Positions 7,385 through 14,825 of a DNA stretch of 22,240 nucleotides are shown here, piece by piece. The stretch lies in NCBI GenBank assembly GCA_902783915.1, contig CACZSX010000066.1, forward strand, positions 1 to 22,240. The letters run 5' to 3'. The translations under genes and the position numbers were made by a program. How positions within the stretch are numbered: the first letter of the stretch is position 1; each line of letters begins with the position of its first letter. The DNA comes from an uncultured Erysipelotrichaceae bacterium. Lineage in GTDB: Bacteria > Bacillota_I > Bacilli_A > RF39 > UBA660. The notes under the pieces are model-generated. The model saw only the letters and a program-made list of their open reading frames with translations, was not told the origin of the DNA and did not search any database.

Positions 7385-7840
7385 TTAAAGATTTTCTTCT
7401 TCTTCCATTTCTTCTTCTGAAAGTATTGTTAAATCTTCCATTTCATCATCTAAATCTTCTTCTACATCTTCTAAAGCTTCTGCATCATCTAAAACAGCCT
7501 CATCTTCAATTTCAGTCATTTCTTCATTTTCTTCATCCATATCTTCATATGACTCAATGTCATCATCGCTTTCATCATCTACAATCATCTTTACAGAATG
7601 ATTTTCTGTCAAATCCCATTTACCTTCTATAAGTATAAATCTTTTATCTAAATTAAGAGATGTATAAAAATCTCCTATTAAATTTTCAAAAGCATTATCC
7701 TCATAATCTAATAGTTTACATACCTTTTTTAACAAATCAATTGTGTTATAAGTCTTTTTATCACTTTTAATAATATTATAAGCAATATCTAAATGTGATA
7801 ATTTTTCTAATTCATCTTTTGTCATTTTCTTTAAATTCAT
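7385..7840 (-). CDS. rpoE: RNA polymerase delta subunit
   Basis: Delta is a Gram-positive-specific RNA polymerase subunit that displaces nucleic acids and affects promoter selectivity. The 151-residue protein has the two-part build of the family. Residues 1-75 form a HARE-type winged helix (MTKDELEKLSHLDIAYNII, WDLTENHSVK). Residues 80-151 form an almost entirely Asp/Glu tail with no defined fold. It lies 9 nt from the argS stop and 12 nt before prfA, in one leftward operon. The tail is encoded by GAA/GAT repeats; the apparent plus-strand reading frame across it is an artefact of that composition. Confidence 0.93.
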   Translation of the reverse strand: MNLKKMTKDELEKLSHLDIAYNIIKSDKKTYNTIDLLKKVCKLLDYEDNAFENLIGDFYTSLNLDKRFILIEGKWDLTENHSVKMIVDDESDDDIESYEDMDEENEEMTEIEDEAVLDDAEALEDVEEDLDDEMEDLTILSEEEMEEEENL

Positions 7841-7849
7841 ACTTTCCTC

Positions 7850-9466
7850 CTACATTTTTTCTAGTGCTTCTACACCAATTAAATTTAAAGCATTTTTTAA
7901 TGTTATTTTTACAGTTTTTATTAAATTTATTCTTTCACTTGTATAATTTATGTCATCTGAAATAATTTTTTCGTGTGCATAATATGAATGAAATAAAGTT
8001 GCAAGTTCATACACATAATTTGTTATTAAATGTGGCATTTGCTTAATTGCTGCTATTTCTACTACATTTTTAAATTCATATACCTTATTTAATAAATCAA
8101 AAGCATATGTTGATTCGATTGTCTTATATTCATTTACTTCTTTAATATTTTTTATACTATTTAATATTGAACATATTCTTGCATGAGCATATTCAACATA
8201 ATACACTGGATTTTCATTACTCTGTTTTGTTGCAAGTGTTATATCGAAATTCATTTGTGTATCTAAACTCTTATTTGCAAAGAAATATCTTGATGCATTT
8301 ATACCTACTTCTTCTATTAATTCTGTTATTGTAATGGTTTTACCCGTTCTTTTACTCATTTTTATTTCTTCGCCATCTTTTATAAGTTTAACCATTTGTA
8401 AAAGTTTTACATCTAATTTATTTTTATCATATCCAAGTGCTTCTATTGATGCCTTAAGTCTTGGTACATATCCATGATGATCTGCTCCAAAAACATTTAT
8501 TAATTTATCATAACCTCTATCAAGTTTATCTAAATGATATGCAATATCTGGAGTAAAATAAGTATATGTTTTATCATTTTTTACTATAACTCTATCTTTA
8601 TCATCACCATATTTTGAAGTTTTTAGCCAAATAGCTCCATCTTCTTCAAATATATTTCCCTGATCTTTTAATATTTTTAAACATTCTTCTATTCTTCCAG
8701 ACTCTCTTATTTTCTTTTCACTAGTCCATACATCAAATTCAACTCTGAAATTTTTTAAATCTGTTTTTATTCTATCTAATAAAAGATTTACACCTAGCAC
8801 TGTAAAATATTCTATTTTTTCATTTATTTTAGTATTTTTATATTCATCATATATTTTTTTTGCAATATCTATTATTTCTTCACCATGATAACCATCTTCA
8901 GGCATTTTAGTATCTATACCGCAAATATTATCATACCTTGCTTTTATTGATTTTCCTAAGTTGTTTATTTGATTACCACCATCATTTATATAGTATTCTC
9001 TTGTAACATTATAACCTGCAAAAGACATTATCCTAGATATATTATCTCCATATGCAGCACCCCTTGCTGTTCCAACATGAAGTATTCCAGTAGGATTAGC
9101 ACTTACATATTCTATATTTACTTTTTCATTATTACCTATATTACTTCTTCCATAATTACTATCTAAATTTATTATTTCATTTATACTATTAAGTAAATAT
9201 TTTTTATTTAAATAGAAATTAATAAATCCAGGTCCTGCTATATCTATCCTATCTATTATATTTCCTTTTTCTATATTAGTTACTAATTCTTCTGCTATAA
9301 TTCTAGGATTCCTTTTTAATACTTTTGTTAATTCCATTGCAACATTAGTAGAAAAATCGCCATTTTTTTTATCATTTGGTATTTCAATAATATAGTTAAC
9401 TTTTTCAATATTAGATAGTTTTAAAGCTTTATCTACTATTTTATATAGTTTTTCTTTTGTATCCAT
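7850..9466 (-). CDS. argS: Arginyl-tRNA synthetase
   Basis: Charges tRNA-Arg with arginine; a class Ia synthetase. The 538-residue protein has the ArgRS additional N-terminal domain (1-85), the Rossmann core with HVGT (130-133, in SANPTGILHVGTARG) as its HIGH motif, and a canonical KMSKR (369-373). It also has the ArgRS pattern FGADHHGYVPRLKA and a C-terminal DALR anticodon-binding domain (about 420-538). Many ArgRS lack a clean KMSK; here it is present. The ribosome binding site GGAGTGAT lies across the end of the preceding DUF1934 gene, whose stop codon is UGA, so the pair is translationally linked. The ywiB-argS order is conserved in Bacillus. Confidence 0.96.
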   Translation of the reverse strand: MDTKEKLYKIVDKALKLSNIEKVNYIIEIPNDKKNGDFSTNVAMELTKVLKRNPRIIAEELVTNIEKGNIIDRIDIAGPGFINFYLNKKYLLNSINEIINLDSNYGRSNIGNNEKVNIEYVSANPTGILHVGTARGAAYGDNISRIMSFAGYNVTREYYINDGGNQINNLGKSIKARYDNICGIDTKMPEDGYHGEEIIDIAKKIYDEYKNTKINEKIEYFTVLGVNLLLDRIKTDLKNFRVEFDVWTSEKKIRESGRIEECLKILKDQGNIFEEDGAIWLKTSKYGDDKDRVIVKNDKTYTYFTPDIAYHLDKLDRGYDKLINVFGADHHGYVPRLKASIEALGYDKNKLDVKLLQMVKLIKDGEEIKMSKRTGKTITITELIEEVGINASRYFFANKSLDTQMNFDITLATKQSNENPVYYVEYAHARICSILNSIKNIKEVNEYKTIESTYAFDLLNKVYEFKNVVEIAAIKQMPHLITNYVYELATLFHSYYAHEKIISDDINYTSERINLIKTVKITLKNALNLIGVEALEKM

Positions 9467-9470
9467 ATTA

Positions 9471-9848
9471 TCACTCCATTAATAATAATTTATATTCAAA
9501 TATTCCAATTGTCTTATTATCATTAAATATTTCATAATTTATATATATACGATTTTCTTCAATTTCTAACTTTTTTGTATAAACCATTATATCTAAATTT
9601 AATCCTATTGAATTTACTTGATACTTACATTTTATTTTTTCATTTAATTCAAATGTTAAATTTAAATCATATTCATCATTTTTTCTATGCATTAATATCT
9701 TATTATTCAATATTTTTATTTCTACTTTTAAATCTTCTTCTACATATTTTATTATTCCTTCTTTTTCATCATAATCTGCCAATGCTTCAATTGTTGTTGT
9801 TTCATTGTCATTATTTGATAAAACGGAATAAATTTTTACTTTTTTCAT
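9471..9848 (-). CDS. DUF1934 (YwiB-like) protein
   Basis: A 125-residue predicted beta-barrel (calycin-like) protein of the DUF1934/YwiB family, judged from its size, alternating hydrophobic strands (IKYVEEDLKVEIKILNNKILMHRK) and position directly before argS, as ywiB in Bacillus. No enzyme motif is visible and the role in other species is not established. The ATG at 9848 has AGGTGAT as its ribosome binding site, and an extended -10 promoter lies about 25 nt upstream. It is the first gene of the leftward operon DUF1934-argS-rpoE-prfA-prmC-spoIIR. It ends in TGA, the only TGA stop I found among the complete genes. Confidence 0.75.
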   Translation of the reverse strand: MKKVKIYSVLSNNDNETTTIEALADYDEKEGIIKYVEEDLKVEIKILNNKILMHRKNDEYDLNLTFELNEKIKCKYQVNSIGLNLDIMVYTKKLEIEENRIYINYEIFNDNKTIGIFEYKLLLME

Positions 9849-9872
9849 AAAATCACCTAAATAACACGCTTC

Positions 9873-9881
9873 ATTATAGCA
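9873..9881 (-). promoter_or_regulatory. Extended -10 promoter of the DUF1934-argS operon
   Basis: Minus strand TGCTATAAT (TATAAT at 9873-9878). The -35 region is weak. It is divergent to the PBP promoter within the same 158-bp gap. Confidence 0.6.
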
Positions 9882-9928
9882 TATTTTATATAAAAATACA
9901 CAAAAAGTTTAAATTTTTACTTTTTTCA

Positions 9929-9956
9929 TTGAAAGTATATCATATTTTTTTAATAT
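9929..9956 (+). promoter_or_regulatory. Probable promoter of the penicillin-binding protein gene
   Basis: TTGAAA (9929-9934), 16-nt spacer, TAATAT (9951-9956). It is about 50 nt before the ATG at 10007, which has GAGGTG as its ribosome binding site. Confidence 0.5.
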
Positions 9957-10006
9957 TGTTATATTTTTTTTCTTTTTTTTCATAATAAAATTGACGAGGT
10001 GTCAAA

Positions 10007-11920
10007 ATGAAATTATTAAAAAAATTTGTATATTTTATATTTGTATCTTGTATTGTAATAACTATTTTCTTTGTTGGACTATATATTTATGCTTTAAGTC
10101 TACCAAAAATAGATATTAATAATATAAATAATGTAACAATTTATGATAATAAAAATGAGATTATTTTTAATGGGAATGGCAATAAAGAATGGATTTCATT
10201 AAAAGATATATCTCCATATTTAATAGATGCCACTTTAAGTACAGAAGATAAAAGATTTTATACACATCCTGGATTTGATTTTTTAAGAATTATGAAATCT
10301 ATATATGTAAATATTACAACAAAAAATTTATCACAAGGTGCTTCTACCATTACACAACAATTAGCAAGGAATTTATTTTCTAATTTTGACAAAACTTGGA
10401 ATAGAAAATTAAAAGAAGCCTGGTATGCTTTTAGGTTAGAAATTAATTACTCTAAAGATGAAATATTAGAAGCCTATTTAAATACTATTAATTATGGCAA
10501 TGGCGTATATGGAATAGAAAATGCATCTTATTATTATTTTAATAAAAGTGCAAAAAATTTAAATCTTGCTGAAGCATCAATGCTTGCAGGTATACCAAAA
10601 GCTCCAAATGTATATTCTCCATTAAATAACGTAGATATTGCTAAAGAACGACAAAGTGTTATTTTAAATAATATGGTATTAAATAATAAAATTGATAAAG
10701 ATGAAATGGATGATGCATTTGAAACTGAACTTATTTATGTTGGTAAAAAACAAAAATTAAATTTATCTACTTTAATGTATTATAAAGATGCTGTTATAAA
10801 TGAATTATATGATATTAAAAGTATTCCTGAATCATATATTGATAAAGGTATAAAAATATATACCTCACTAGACATTGACGCACAAACTAGTCTTGAAAAT
10901 AATATGGTTAAATATATTAATGATGATAAATTACAAGTTGCAAGTATAATGATGAATCCTAATAATGGAAGTATAATTGCCCTTATAGGTGGTACAAATT
11001 ATATAAAATCTGAATACAATAGAGCAATAAGTTCTAAAAGACAAGTTGGTTCTACTATGAAACCTTTTTTATATTACTCTGCTCTTGAAAATGGATTTAC
11101 TGCATCTACAACTTTTTTATCTGAGTCAACAACATTTACATTTAGTAACAATGATACTTATTCTCCACAAAATTATGGTAATTTATATCCTAATAACAAA
11201 ATATCAATGGCTGCAGCAATTGCATATTCAGATAATATATATGCTGTTAAAACTCATTTATTTTTAGGAGAAGATATGCTTGTAGATATTGCTAAAAGAG
11301 TTGGTATTCAAGAAAAATTAGATAAAATTCCATCTCTTCCACTTGGAACAATTGAAATTAATATAATTGATTATTTAGGTGGATATGCTACTTTTGCTAA
11401 TGGTGGTTATAAGATTAAACCTCATTTAATTGAAAAAATTGAAGATATAAAAGGCAATATATTATATGAATTTAATTATGATAAAGAAATGGTTTTAAAT
11501 AAGAGCTTAGTATTTATATTAAATGAATTATTAACTGGTACATATGATTTAAATATGATTAATTATAACTATCCTACATGTTCTTCTTTAACTAATATTC
11601 TTACAAATAAATATGCTTTAAAAACGGGTACTACTGATACTGACGCATGGACCATTGGATATAATAAAAATATTTTAATAGGTGTTTGGACTGGCTATGA
11701 TGATTCAAGTGAAATTACTATGGATTCTATAAAATCTTCTAAAAATATCTGGGCATATACTATGGAAGATTATTTTAAAGATAAAGATGCTGAATGGTAT
11801 GAAATACCGGATAATGTTGTTGGGGTATTAATAAATCCTATTGATGGAACTCTTGCATCAAAAAAAAGTAAAAACAAAAAGATTCTGTACTTTATTAAAG
11901 GTACAGAACCAATTAAATAA
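10007..11920 (+). CDS. Class A penicillin-binding protein (bifunctional transglycosylase/transpeptidase)
   Basis: Polymerises lipid II into glycan strands and cross-links them outside the membrane. The 637-residue protein has one N-terminal membrane helix (about 8-30). A GT51 transglycosylase domain follows (65-240), with catalytic Glu80 in STEDKRFYTHPG, the QGASTITQQLARN motif (110-122) and the second Glu (E155) in EAYLNTINYG. The transpeptidase domain (about 300-600) has all three motifs: S349-T-M-K352, S408-D-N410 and K539-T-G541. It is PBP1a/PonA-like, with no C-terminal extension beyond the core. It is the only rightward gene between the left edge and the origin, so it is transcribed against replication, and it lies between two leftward operons. 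Its last codons overlap the pilin gene on the other strand by 8 bp and contain that operon's terminator. Confidence 0.95.
   Translation: MKLLKKFVYFIFVSCIVITIFFVGLYIYALSLPKIDINNINNVTIYDNKNEIIFNGNGNKEWISLKDISPYLIDATLSTEDKRFYTHPGFDFLRIMKSIYVNITTKNLSQGASTITQQLARNLFSNFDKTWNRKLKEAWYAFRLEINYSKDEILEAYLNTINYGNGVYGIENASYYYFNKSAKNLNLAEASMLAGIPKAPNVYSPLNNVDIAKERQSVILNNMVLNNKIDKDEMDDAFETELIYVGKKQKLNLSTLMYYKDAVINELYDIKSIPESYIDKGIKIYTSLDIDAQTSLENNMVKYINDDKLQVASIMMNPNNGSIIALIGGTNYIKSEYNRAISSKRQVGSTMKPFLYYSALENGFTASTTFLSESTTFTFSNNDTYSPQNYGNLYPNNKISMAAAIAYSDNIYAVKTHLFLGEDMLVDIAKRVGIQEKLDKIPSLPLGTIEINIIDYLGGYATFANGGYKIKPHLIEKIEDIKGNILYEFNYDKEMVLNKSLVFILNELLTGTYDLNMINYNYPTCSSLTNILTNKYALKTGTTDTDAWTIGYNKNILIGVWTGYDDSSEITMDSIKSSKNIWAYTMEDYFKDKDAEWYEIPDNVVGVLINPIDGTLASKKSKNKKILYFIKGTEPIK
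11866..11910 (-). terminator. Intrinsic terminator of the pilin operon, inside the PBP coding sequence
   Basis: On the minus strand, a 13-bp stem (arms within 11881-11893 and 11898-11910, with G-T pairs and a 4-nt loop) is followed by TTTTTGTTTTT. It sits antisense in the last codons of the PBP gene, just past the pilin stop codon at 11913. On the plus strand no T-tract follows directly, so it should work mainly leftward. Confidence 0.75.
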
Positions 11921-12476
11921 CATTTACTATTCTTTTTACAGGAGTTGCACTACTATAAGTATAATTTACTTCATACTCTCCTATTTTATTTTTATCAAAA
12001 TTTGTTGATATATTAGAACCAGGTAATTCCAATACTCCTCTTCCCGGAACAGCAACATATGCACCTAACTCAACATATTCACTTCCTTTATAAATAGATA
12101 TTTGTGAACTACCATTTAAAAATATTACACTTTGTTGAGTTTTTGTATATTTTGATTTTATTATTTCATCTATATTGGCAATTAGTATTATATTAGCAGT
12201 GTTATCTTTAATATTTTTACTTTCAATTAATCCCTTATTTATTAATTGATTTATAGTTATAGTGTCAACTCCTATTGAATTAATATTTGATAATTCATTT
12301 TTATAATTTTCAACAAATAATATAGCTGCTTCTTCTAACATTTGTGCTGTCCTTTCATCACCAAATTTATTTGCATCTTTTAAATTTTTATCCACTTTTA
12401 CTACTACTATAGTAATAGTTACTGCTAAAATTATTATTACTGCTAATAATTCTATTAAAGTAAATCCTCTTTTCAT
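11913..12476 (-). CDS. Type IV pilin-like protein with C-terminal Ig-like (DUF5011-type) domain, copy 2
   Basis: The 187-residue product begins MKRG-FTLIELLAVIIILAV, a standard prepilin leader. The cleavage and N-methylation site is G4|F5, Glu9 is at mature position 5, and a 20-residue hydrophobic helix follows. Residues 30-115 are the soluble part. Residues about 118-187 (FLNGSSQISIYKGSEYVELGA...IGEYEVNYTY) match the pattern of a DUF5011 / surface Ig-like repeat: a strand, 'KGSxYxxLGA', then 'xxGxYxVxYTY'. This is a fusion of pseudopilin and surface domain. It starts 10 nt after the preceding pilin gene ends and its AGAGGGA ribosome binding site overlaps that end, so the two are one operon. 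No prepilin peptidase, assembly ATPase or com gene is in the window. Likely roles are competence pseudopilus, adhesive pilus or minor pilin; I cannot choose. Confidence 0.85.
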   Translation of the reverse strand: MKRGFTLIELLAVIIILAVTITIVVVKVDKNLKDANKFGDERTAQMLEEAAILFVENYKNELSNINSIGVDTITINQLINKGLIESKNIKDNTANIILIANIDEIIKSKYTKTQQSVIFLNGSSQISIYKGSEYVELGAYVAVPGRGVLELPGSNISTNFDKNKIGEYEVNYTYSSATPVKRIVNVI

Positions 12477-12485
12477 ATATTCCCT

Positions 12486-13070
12486 CTATTCATAAACTAT
12501 TATATTTCTAGTAATAGATCTTTCTCCATGTGTATATGTTAATACATAAGTACCAACTTCATTTATATTTACAGTACCAGTTACTATTGGAGTTACACTA
12601 GAACCAGTACTTGATGTAGCTAAAACTCCCGGATCTTCAAAATTTGATCCCTTTTTTATATGCATATTAAATGGACCATTTAGTTCTATCTTTGATTTAT
12701 TTTTTTGATTAATATCATAAGTTGAATTTATTTGACCATTTTCATTTCTTGTAACATAAACTGTATCTTGCAATGATAATGCTTTTTTAGTTGTTGGATC
12801 TACTAATGAATTGTTAAATTTTTCTTCTTTTATTAATGTTTCTAAAGTTACATATATATTATCGTTTCTAGAAAAATTATCTAAATTTTTACTATTATCA
12901 ATAACATAACTTTTTGCTGCCAACTCAATAGATTTAATTAAAGTTTCTCTTCCTTTTTCTTTAGTTTCATTTATTTTTTTTACAGAAATATTTATTGTTA
13001 TTGTAGCTATTATTGATAATATTGCTACTGCTGCTAATAACTCTACTAATGTAAATCCCTTTTTTACCAT
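12486..13070 (-). CDS. Type IV pilin-like protein with C-terminal Ig-like (DUF5011-type) domain, copy 1
   Basis: The 194-residue product begins MVKKG-FTLVELLAAVAILSI: prepilin peptidase site G5|F6, Glu10 at mature position 5, then a hydrophobic helix. A Lys/Glu-rich amphipathic continuation (residues 31-50) follows, as in ComGC-type pseudopilins. Residues about 128-194 (IELNGPFNMHIKKGSNFEDPGV...NEVGTYVLTYTHGERSITRNIIVYE) follow the DUF5011 surface-Ig pattern closely (IxLNG, KGSxFxDPG, VGTYxxTYT). It is a divergent tandem copy of the gene that follows, with the same layout but little identity in the middle. It is first in its operon, with an AGAGGTG ribosome binding site and a promoter at 13096-13124. 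Extracellular placement is inferred from the pilin leader. Confidence 0.85.
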   Translation of the reverse strand: MVKKGFTLVELLAAVAILSIIATITINISVKKINETKEKGRETLIKSIELAAKSYVIDNSKNLDNFSRNDNIYVTLETLIKEEKFNNSLVDPTTKKALSLQDTVYVTRNENGQINSTYDINQKNKSKIELNGPFNMHIKKGSNFEDPGVLATSSTGSSVTPIVTGTVNINEVGTYVLTYTHGERSITRNIIVYE

Positions 13071-13095
13071 TATTTACACCTCTTATCATATAAAG

Positions 13096-13124
13096 ATTAT
13101 ATATCAAAAAAAAGAAATAGACAA
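13096..13124 (-). promoter_or_regulatory. Promoter of the pilin operon, nested in the noc terminator
   Basis: Minus strand: TTGTCT (13119-13124), 17-nt spacer, TATAAT (13096-13101). The -35 lies at the edge of the 3' arm of the noc terminator hairpin and the T-tract forms part of the spacer. Confidence 0.6.
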
Positions 13125-13140
13125 CTATTTATCTATTCTT
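13106..13140 (-). terminator. Intrinsic terminator after noc
   Basis: Minus-strand hairpin AAGAATAGA...TCTATTTCTT (one bulge) followed by eight Ts (13106-13113). The noc stop codon (TAG, 13125-13127) lies in the loop. Confidence 0.7.
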
Positions 13141-14420
13141 ATAATAATCTCATATGAATTTTCTAAATTCTTTTCTTCTTTTGTAATAAAAGTTCCTTGT
13201 AATTTAATTTCTTCTATTCTTCTATTAATTAAATCCACTGCGCTTTGTACTTTATAAGGTAATGTTTCTTTTTTTGTCATATCATCTGGAACATTTAAAT
13301 CCATGAAAAATTTATTTTCAGGTCTAGAACTATCACTTGACATTAAATTTGGTGCATTAACTGGTTTTTCTTCTTTTAATATTATATCTTGTGCATTATT
13401 TTTTATTTGATTTATATCTACATTCATTCCATTATTAAATGTTTGATTGTTTTCTACCACTTCTTGTTGTGGTGGTGTGCTTAATACAGATGGATTTATT
13501 ATACTTTGAATATCTGTTGTATTATCTACATTATTATTATTTTGTTGTTGTGTATCTAAATTATTAACTTTAAATATATCTAGAGATGAATTATTTTGTT
13601 GTACACTATTCATATTATTAATTAAATTCATTTGTGGATTTGTATTAGTAGGAGTATTTGGTAATATTACCTCTGGTGTACTCATATATGGATTATTATT
13701 AGTTGCTATCTGTGGTTCTACTTGTAATGGTGTTTTAAATATATTATTTTCATTATTTATATTATTACCATTATTCATGTTTTCTTTTTCTACTCCTATA
13801 CCAAATTTTTCTTTTATTAAATCATCAGTTTGTCTTACAGTAAGTCTTTTTTCAATTATTTCACTTAATATATTTCTTTGATCTTGTTTAGATTCTATTC
13901 TTAATAAACTTCTTGCATGTCTTTCTGATATTTTACCATTTAATATTGCTTCTTGAACTACTACATCTAGATTTAATAATCTTAACTTATTAGCAATATT
14001 TGATTGACTTTTTCCCATTTTTCTAGCAAGTTCTTCTTGTGTCAAATATCCCTTATCTAATATTTTTTTATAAGATTTTGCTTCTTCAAGTGGAGTCATT
14101 TCTTTTCTTTGTATATTTTCAATAACAGCTACTTCCGCACTTTCATTATCATTTAAGTTCATAACAATACATGGAACTTTATTCATCCCAATAATTACTG
14201 CTGCTTTATATCTTCTTTCACCAGCTATTATTTCATATTTATCTTGTAATTTTCTTACTACAAGTGGTTGTATTATTCCATGTTCTTTAATAGAATTAGC
14301 AAGTTCATTTAAAGCTTCTGCATCAAATGTTAATCTTGGTTGAAATCTATTAGGAATAATATCTTCAACTGAAATTTCTATAATTTCTTTATTTAAAGTT
14401 TCATTTATACTTTCATTCAT
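13125..14420 (-). CDS. noc: ParB-family nucleoid occlusion (Noc-like) protein with a long Asn/Gln-rich linker
   Basis: A 431-residue ParB-fold CTP-dependent DNA clamp. The N-terminal domain carries IIPNRFQPR (21-29) and the CTP-binding GERRYKAA (67-74). The helix-turn-helix (126-150) reads LTQEELARKMGKSQSNIANKLRLLNL. Its specificity positions look like Noc rather than Spo0J: Gln139, Lys145 and Arg167 (ISERHAR), with Asn150 where Noc usually has Lys. The position after mnmG-rsmG is also that of Bacillus noc. Noc binds its own sites and keeps division away from the nucleoid. Two oddities: residues about 207-365 are a low-complexity Asn/Gln/Pro linker before a conserved C-terminal dimerisation region, and the N-terminal amphipathic membrane helix of Bacillus Noc is missing. 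No parA lies next to it. The ATG at 14420 is chosen for its AAAGGTGGG site; the longer reading frame to 14471 would translate a terminator T-run. Confidence 0.85.
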   Translation of the reverse strand: MNESINETLNKEIIEISVEDIIPNRFQPRLTFDAEALNELANSIKEHGIIQPLVVRKLQDKYEIIAGERRYKAAVIIGMNKVPCIVMNLNDNESAEVAVIENIQRKEMTPLEEAKSYKKILDKGYLTQEELARKMGKSQSNIANKLRLLNLDVVVQEAILNGKISERHARSLLRIESKQDQRNILSEIIEKRLTVRQTDDLIKEKFGIGVEKENMNNGNNINNENNIFKTPLQVEPQIATNNNPYMSTPEVILPNTPTNTNPQMNLINNMNSVQQNNSSLDIFKVNNLDTQQQNNNNVDNTTDIQSIINPSVLSTPPQQEVVENNQTFNNGMNVDINQIKNNAQDIILKEEKPVNAPNLMSSDSSRPENKFFMDLNVPDDMTKKETLPYKVQSAVDLINRRIEEIKLQGTFITKEEKNLENSYEIIIRIDK

Positions 14421-14449
14421 AAACTTCCCACCTTTATTCTTCATATATA

Positions 14450-14478
14450 ATGATACTAAAAAAAAAGACAAATTGCAA
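14450..14478 (-). promoter_or_regulatory. Possible noc promoter overlapping a terminator
   Basis: Minus strand: TTGCAA (14473-14478), 17-nt spacer, TATCAT (14450-14455). The -35 is in the terminator loop and the spacer is largely its T-tract. Confidence 0.35.
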
Positions 14479-14487
14479 TATGTCTTT
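14458..14487 (-). terminator. Intrinsic terminator of the mnmG-rsmG operon
   Basis: Minus strand AAAGACA (14481-14487), 10-nt loop and TGTCTTT (14464-14470), followed by a run of nine Ts that includes the last Ts of the stem. It stands between the small unknown gene and noc. Confidence 0.8.
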
Positions 14488-14490
14488 AAT

Positions 14491-14814
14491 TTATCTAATT
14501 TTTTTCTTTTGTTCTTCTACCATTCTGTTTAAATTACCATTTGCAAATTCAAATAATCCACAACCATCATTTTCTATTTTTAAATATTGAATCCATTCTT
14601 CTTCACATATATTAATCCATTTTTTCATTCTTAAATTATATTCTAATCTTAATATATCATGATGACTACAAATTTCAATATTTGAATTAGAATTTAATGT
14701 TTCTAATTTCTTTATTTTATTTTTTAATAATACTAATTTTAATTTTGATTTTAAACCTAATCTTGTAATTTTTCTTAAGACTTCTAACCTTTCATAAGTA
14801 TATTCTTCTTCCAT
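14491..14814 (-). CDS. Small protein of unknown function between rsmG and noc
   Basis: A 107-residue protein I do not recognise. It is rich in Lys, Glu and Leu, with a basic helical stretch (about residues 12-40), a CSHHD motif (C49, H51, H52), further cysteines at 70 and 85, and a Trp pair (W66, W74). No signal peptide or membrane helix is seen. The ATG has AGGAGAT upstream and starts 12 nt after the rsmG stop, so it is the last gene of the mnmG-rsmG operon. It ends just before a strong terminator. The Cys/His set could bind a metal, but spacing does not match a zinc motif I know. Confidence 0.7.
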   Translation of the reverse strand: MEEEYTYERLEVLRKITRLGLKSKLKLVLLKNKIKKLETLNSNSNIEICSHHDILRLEYNLRMKKWINICEEEWIQYLKIENDGCGLFEFANGNLNRMVEEQKKKIR

Positions 14815-14825
14815 ACCACTATCTC

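Noticed and set aside
7426..7632. Plus-strand Leu/His-rich reading frame
   Set aside because: Complement of the Asp/Glu repeat tail of rpoE, not a gene.
12041..12049. TTCCCGGAA as a Noc-binding or ParB site
   Set aside because: It is an odd-length half match inside a pilin gene and does not fit the 14-bp Noc site or parS. I found no full match to either in the window.
14421..14471. Longer Noc N-terminus starting at 14471, with a hydrophobic stretch that could mimic the membrane helix
   Set aside because: It begins at a TTG codon without a ribosome binding site and translates the T-tract of an intrinsic terminator. The ATG at 14420 has a strong site.
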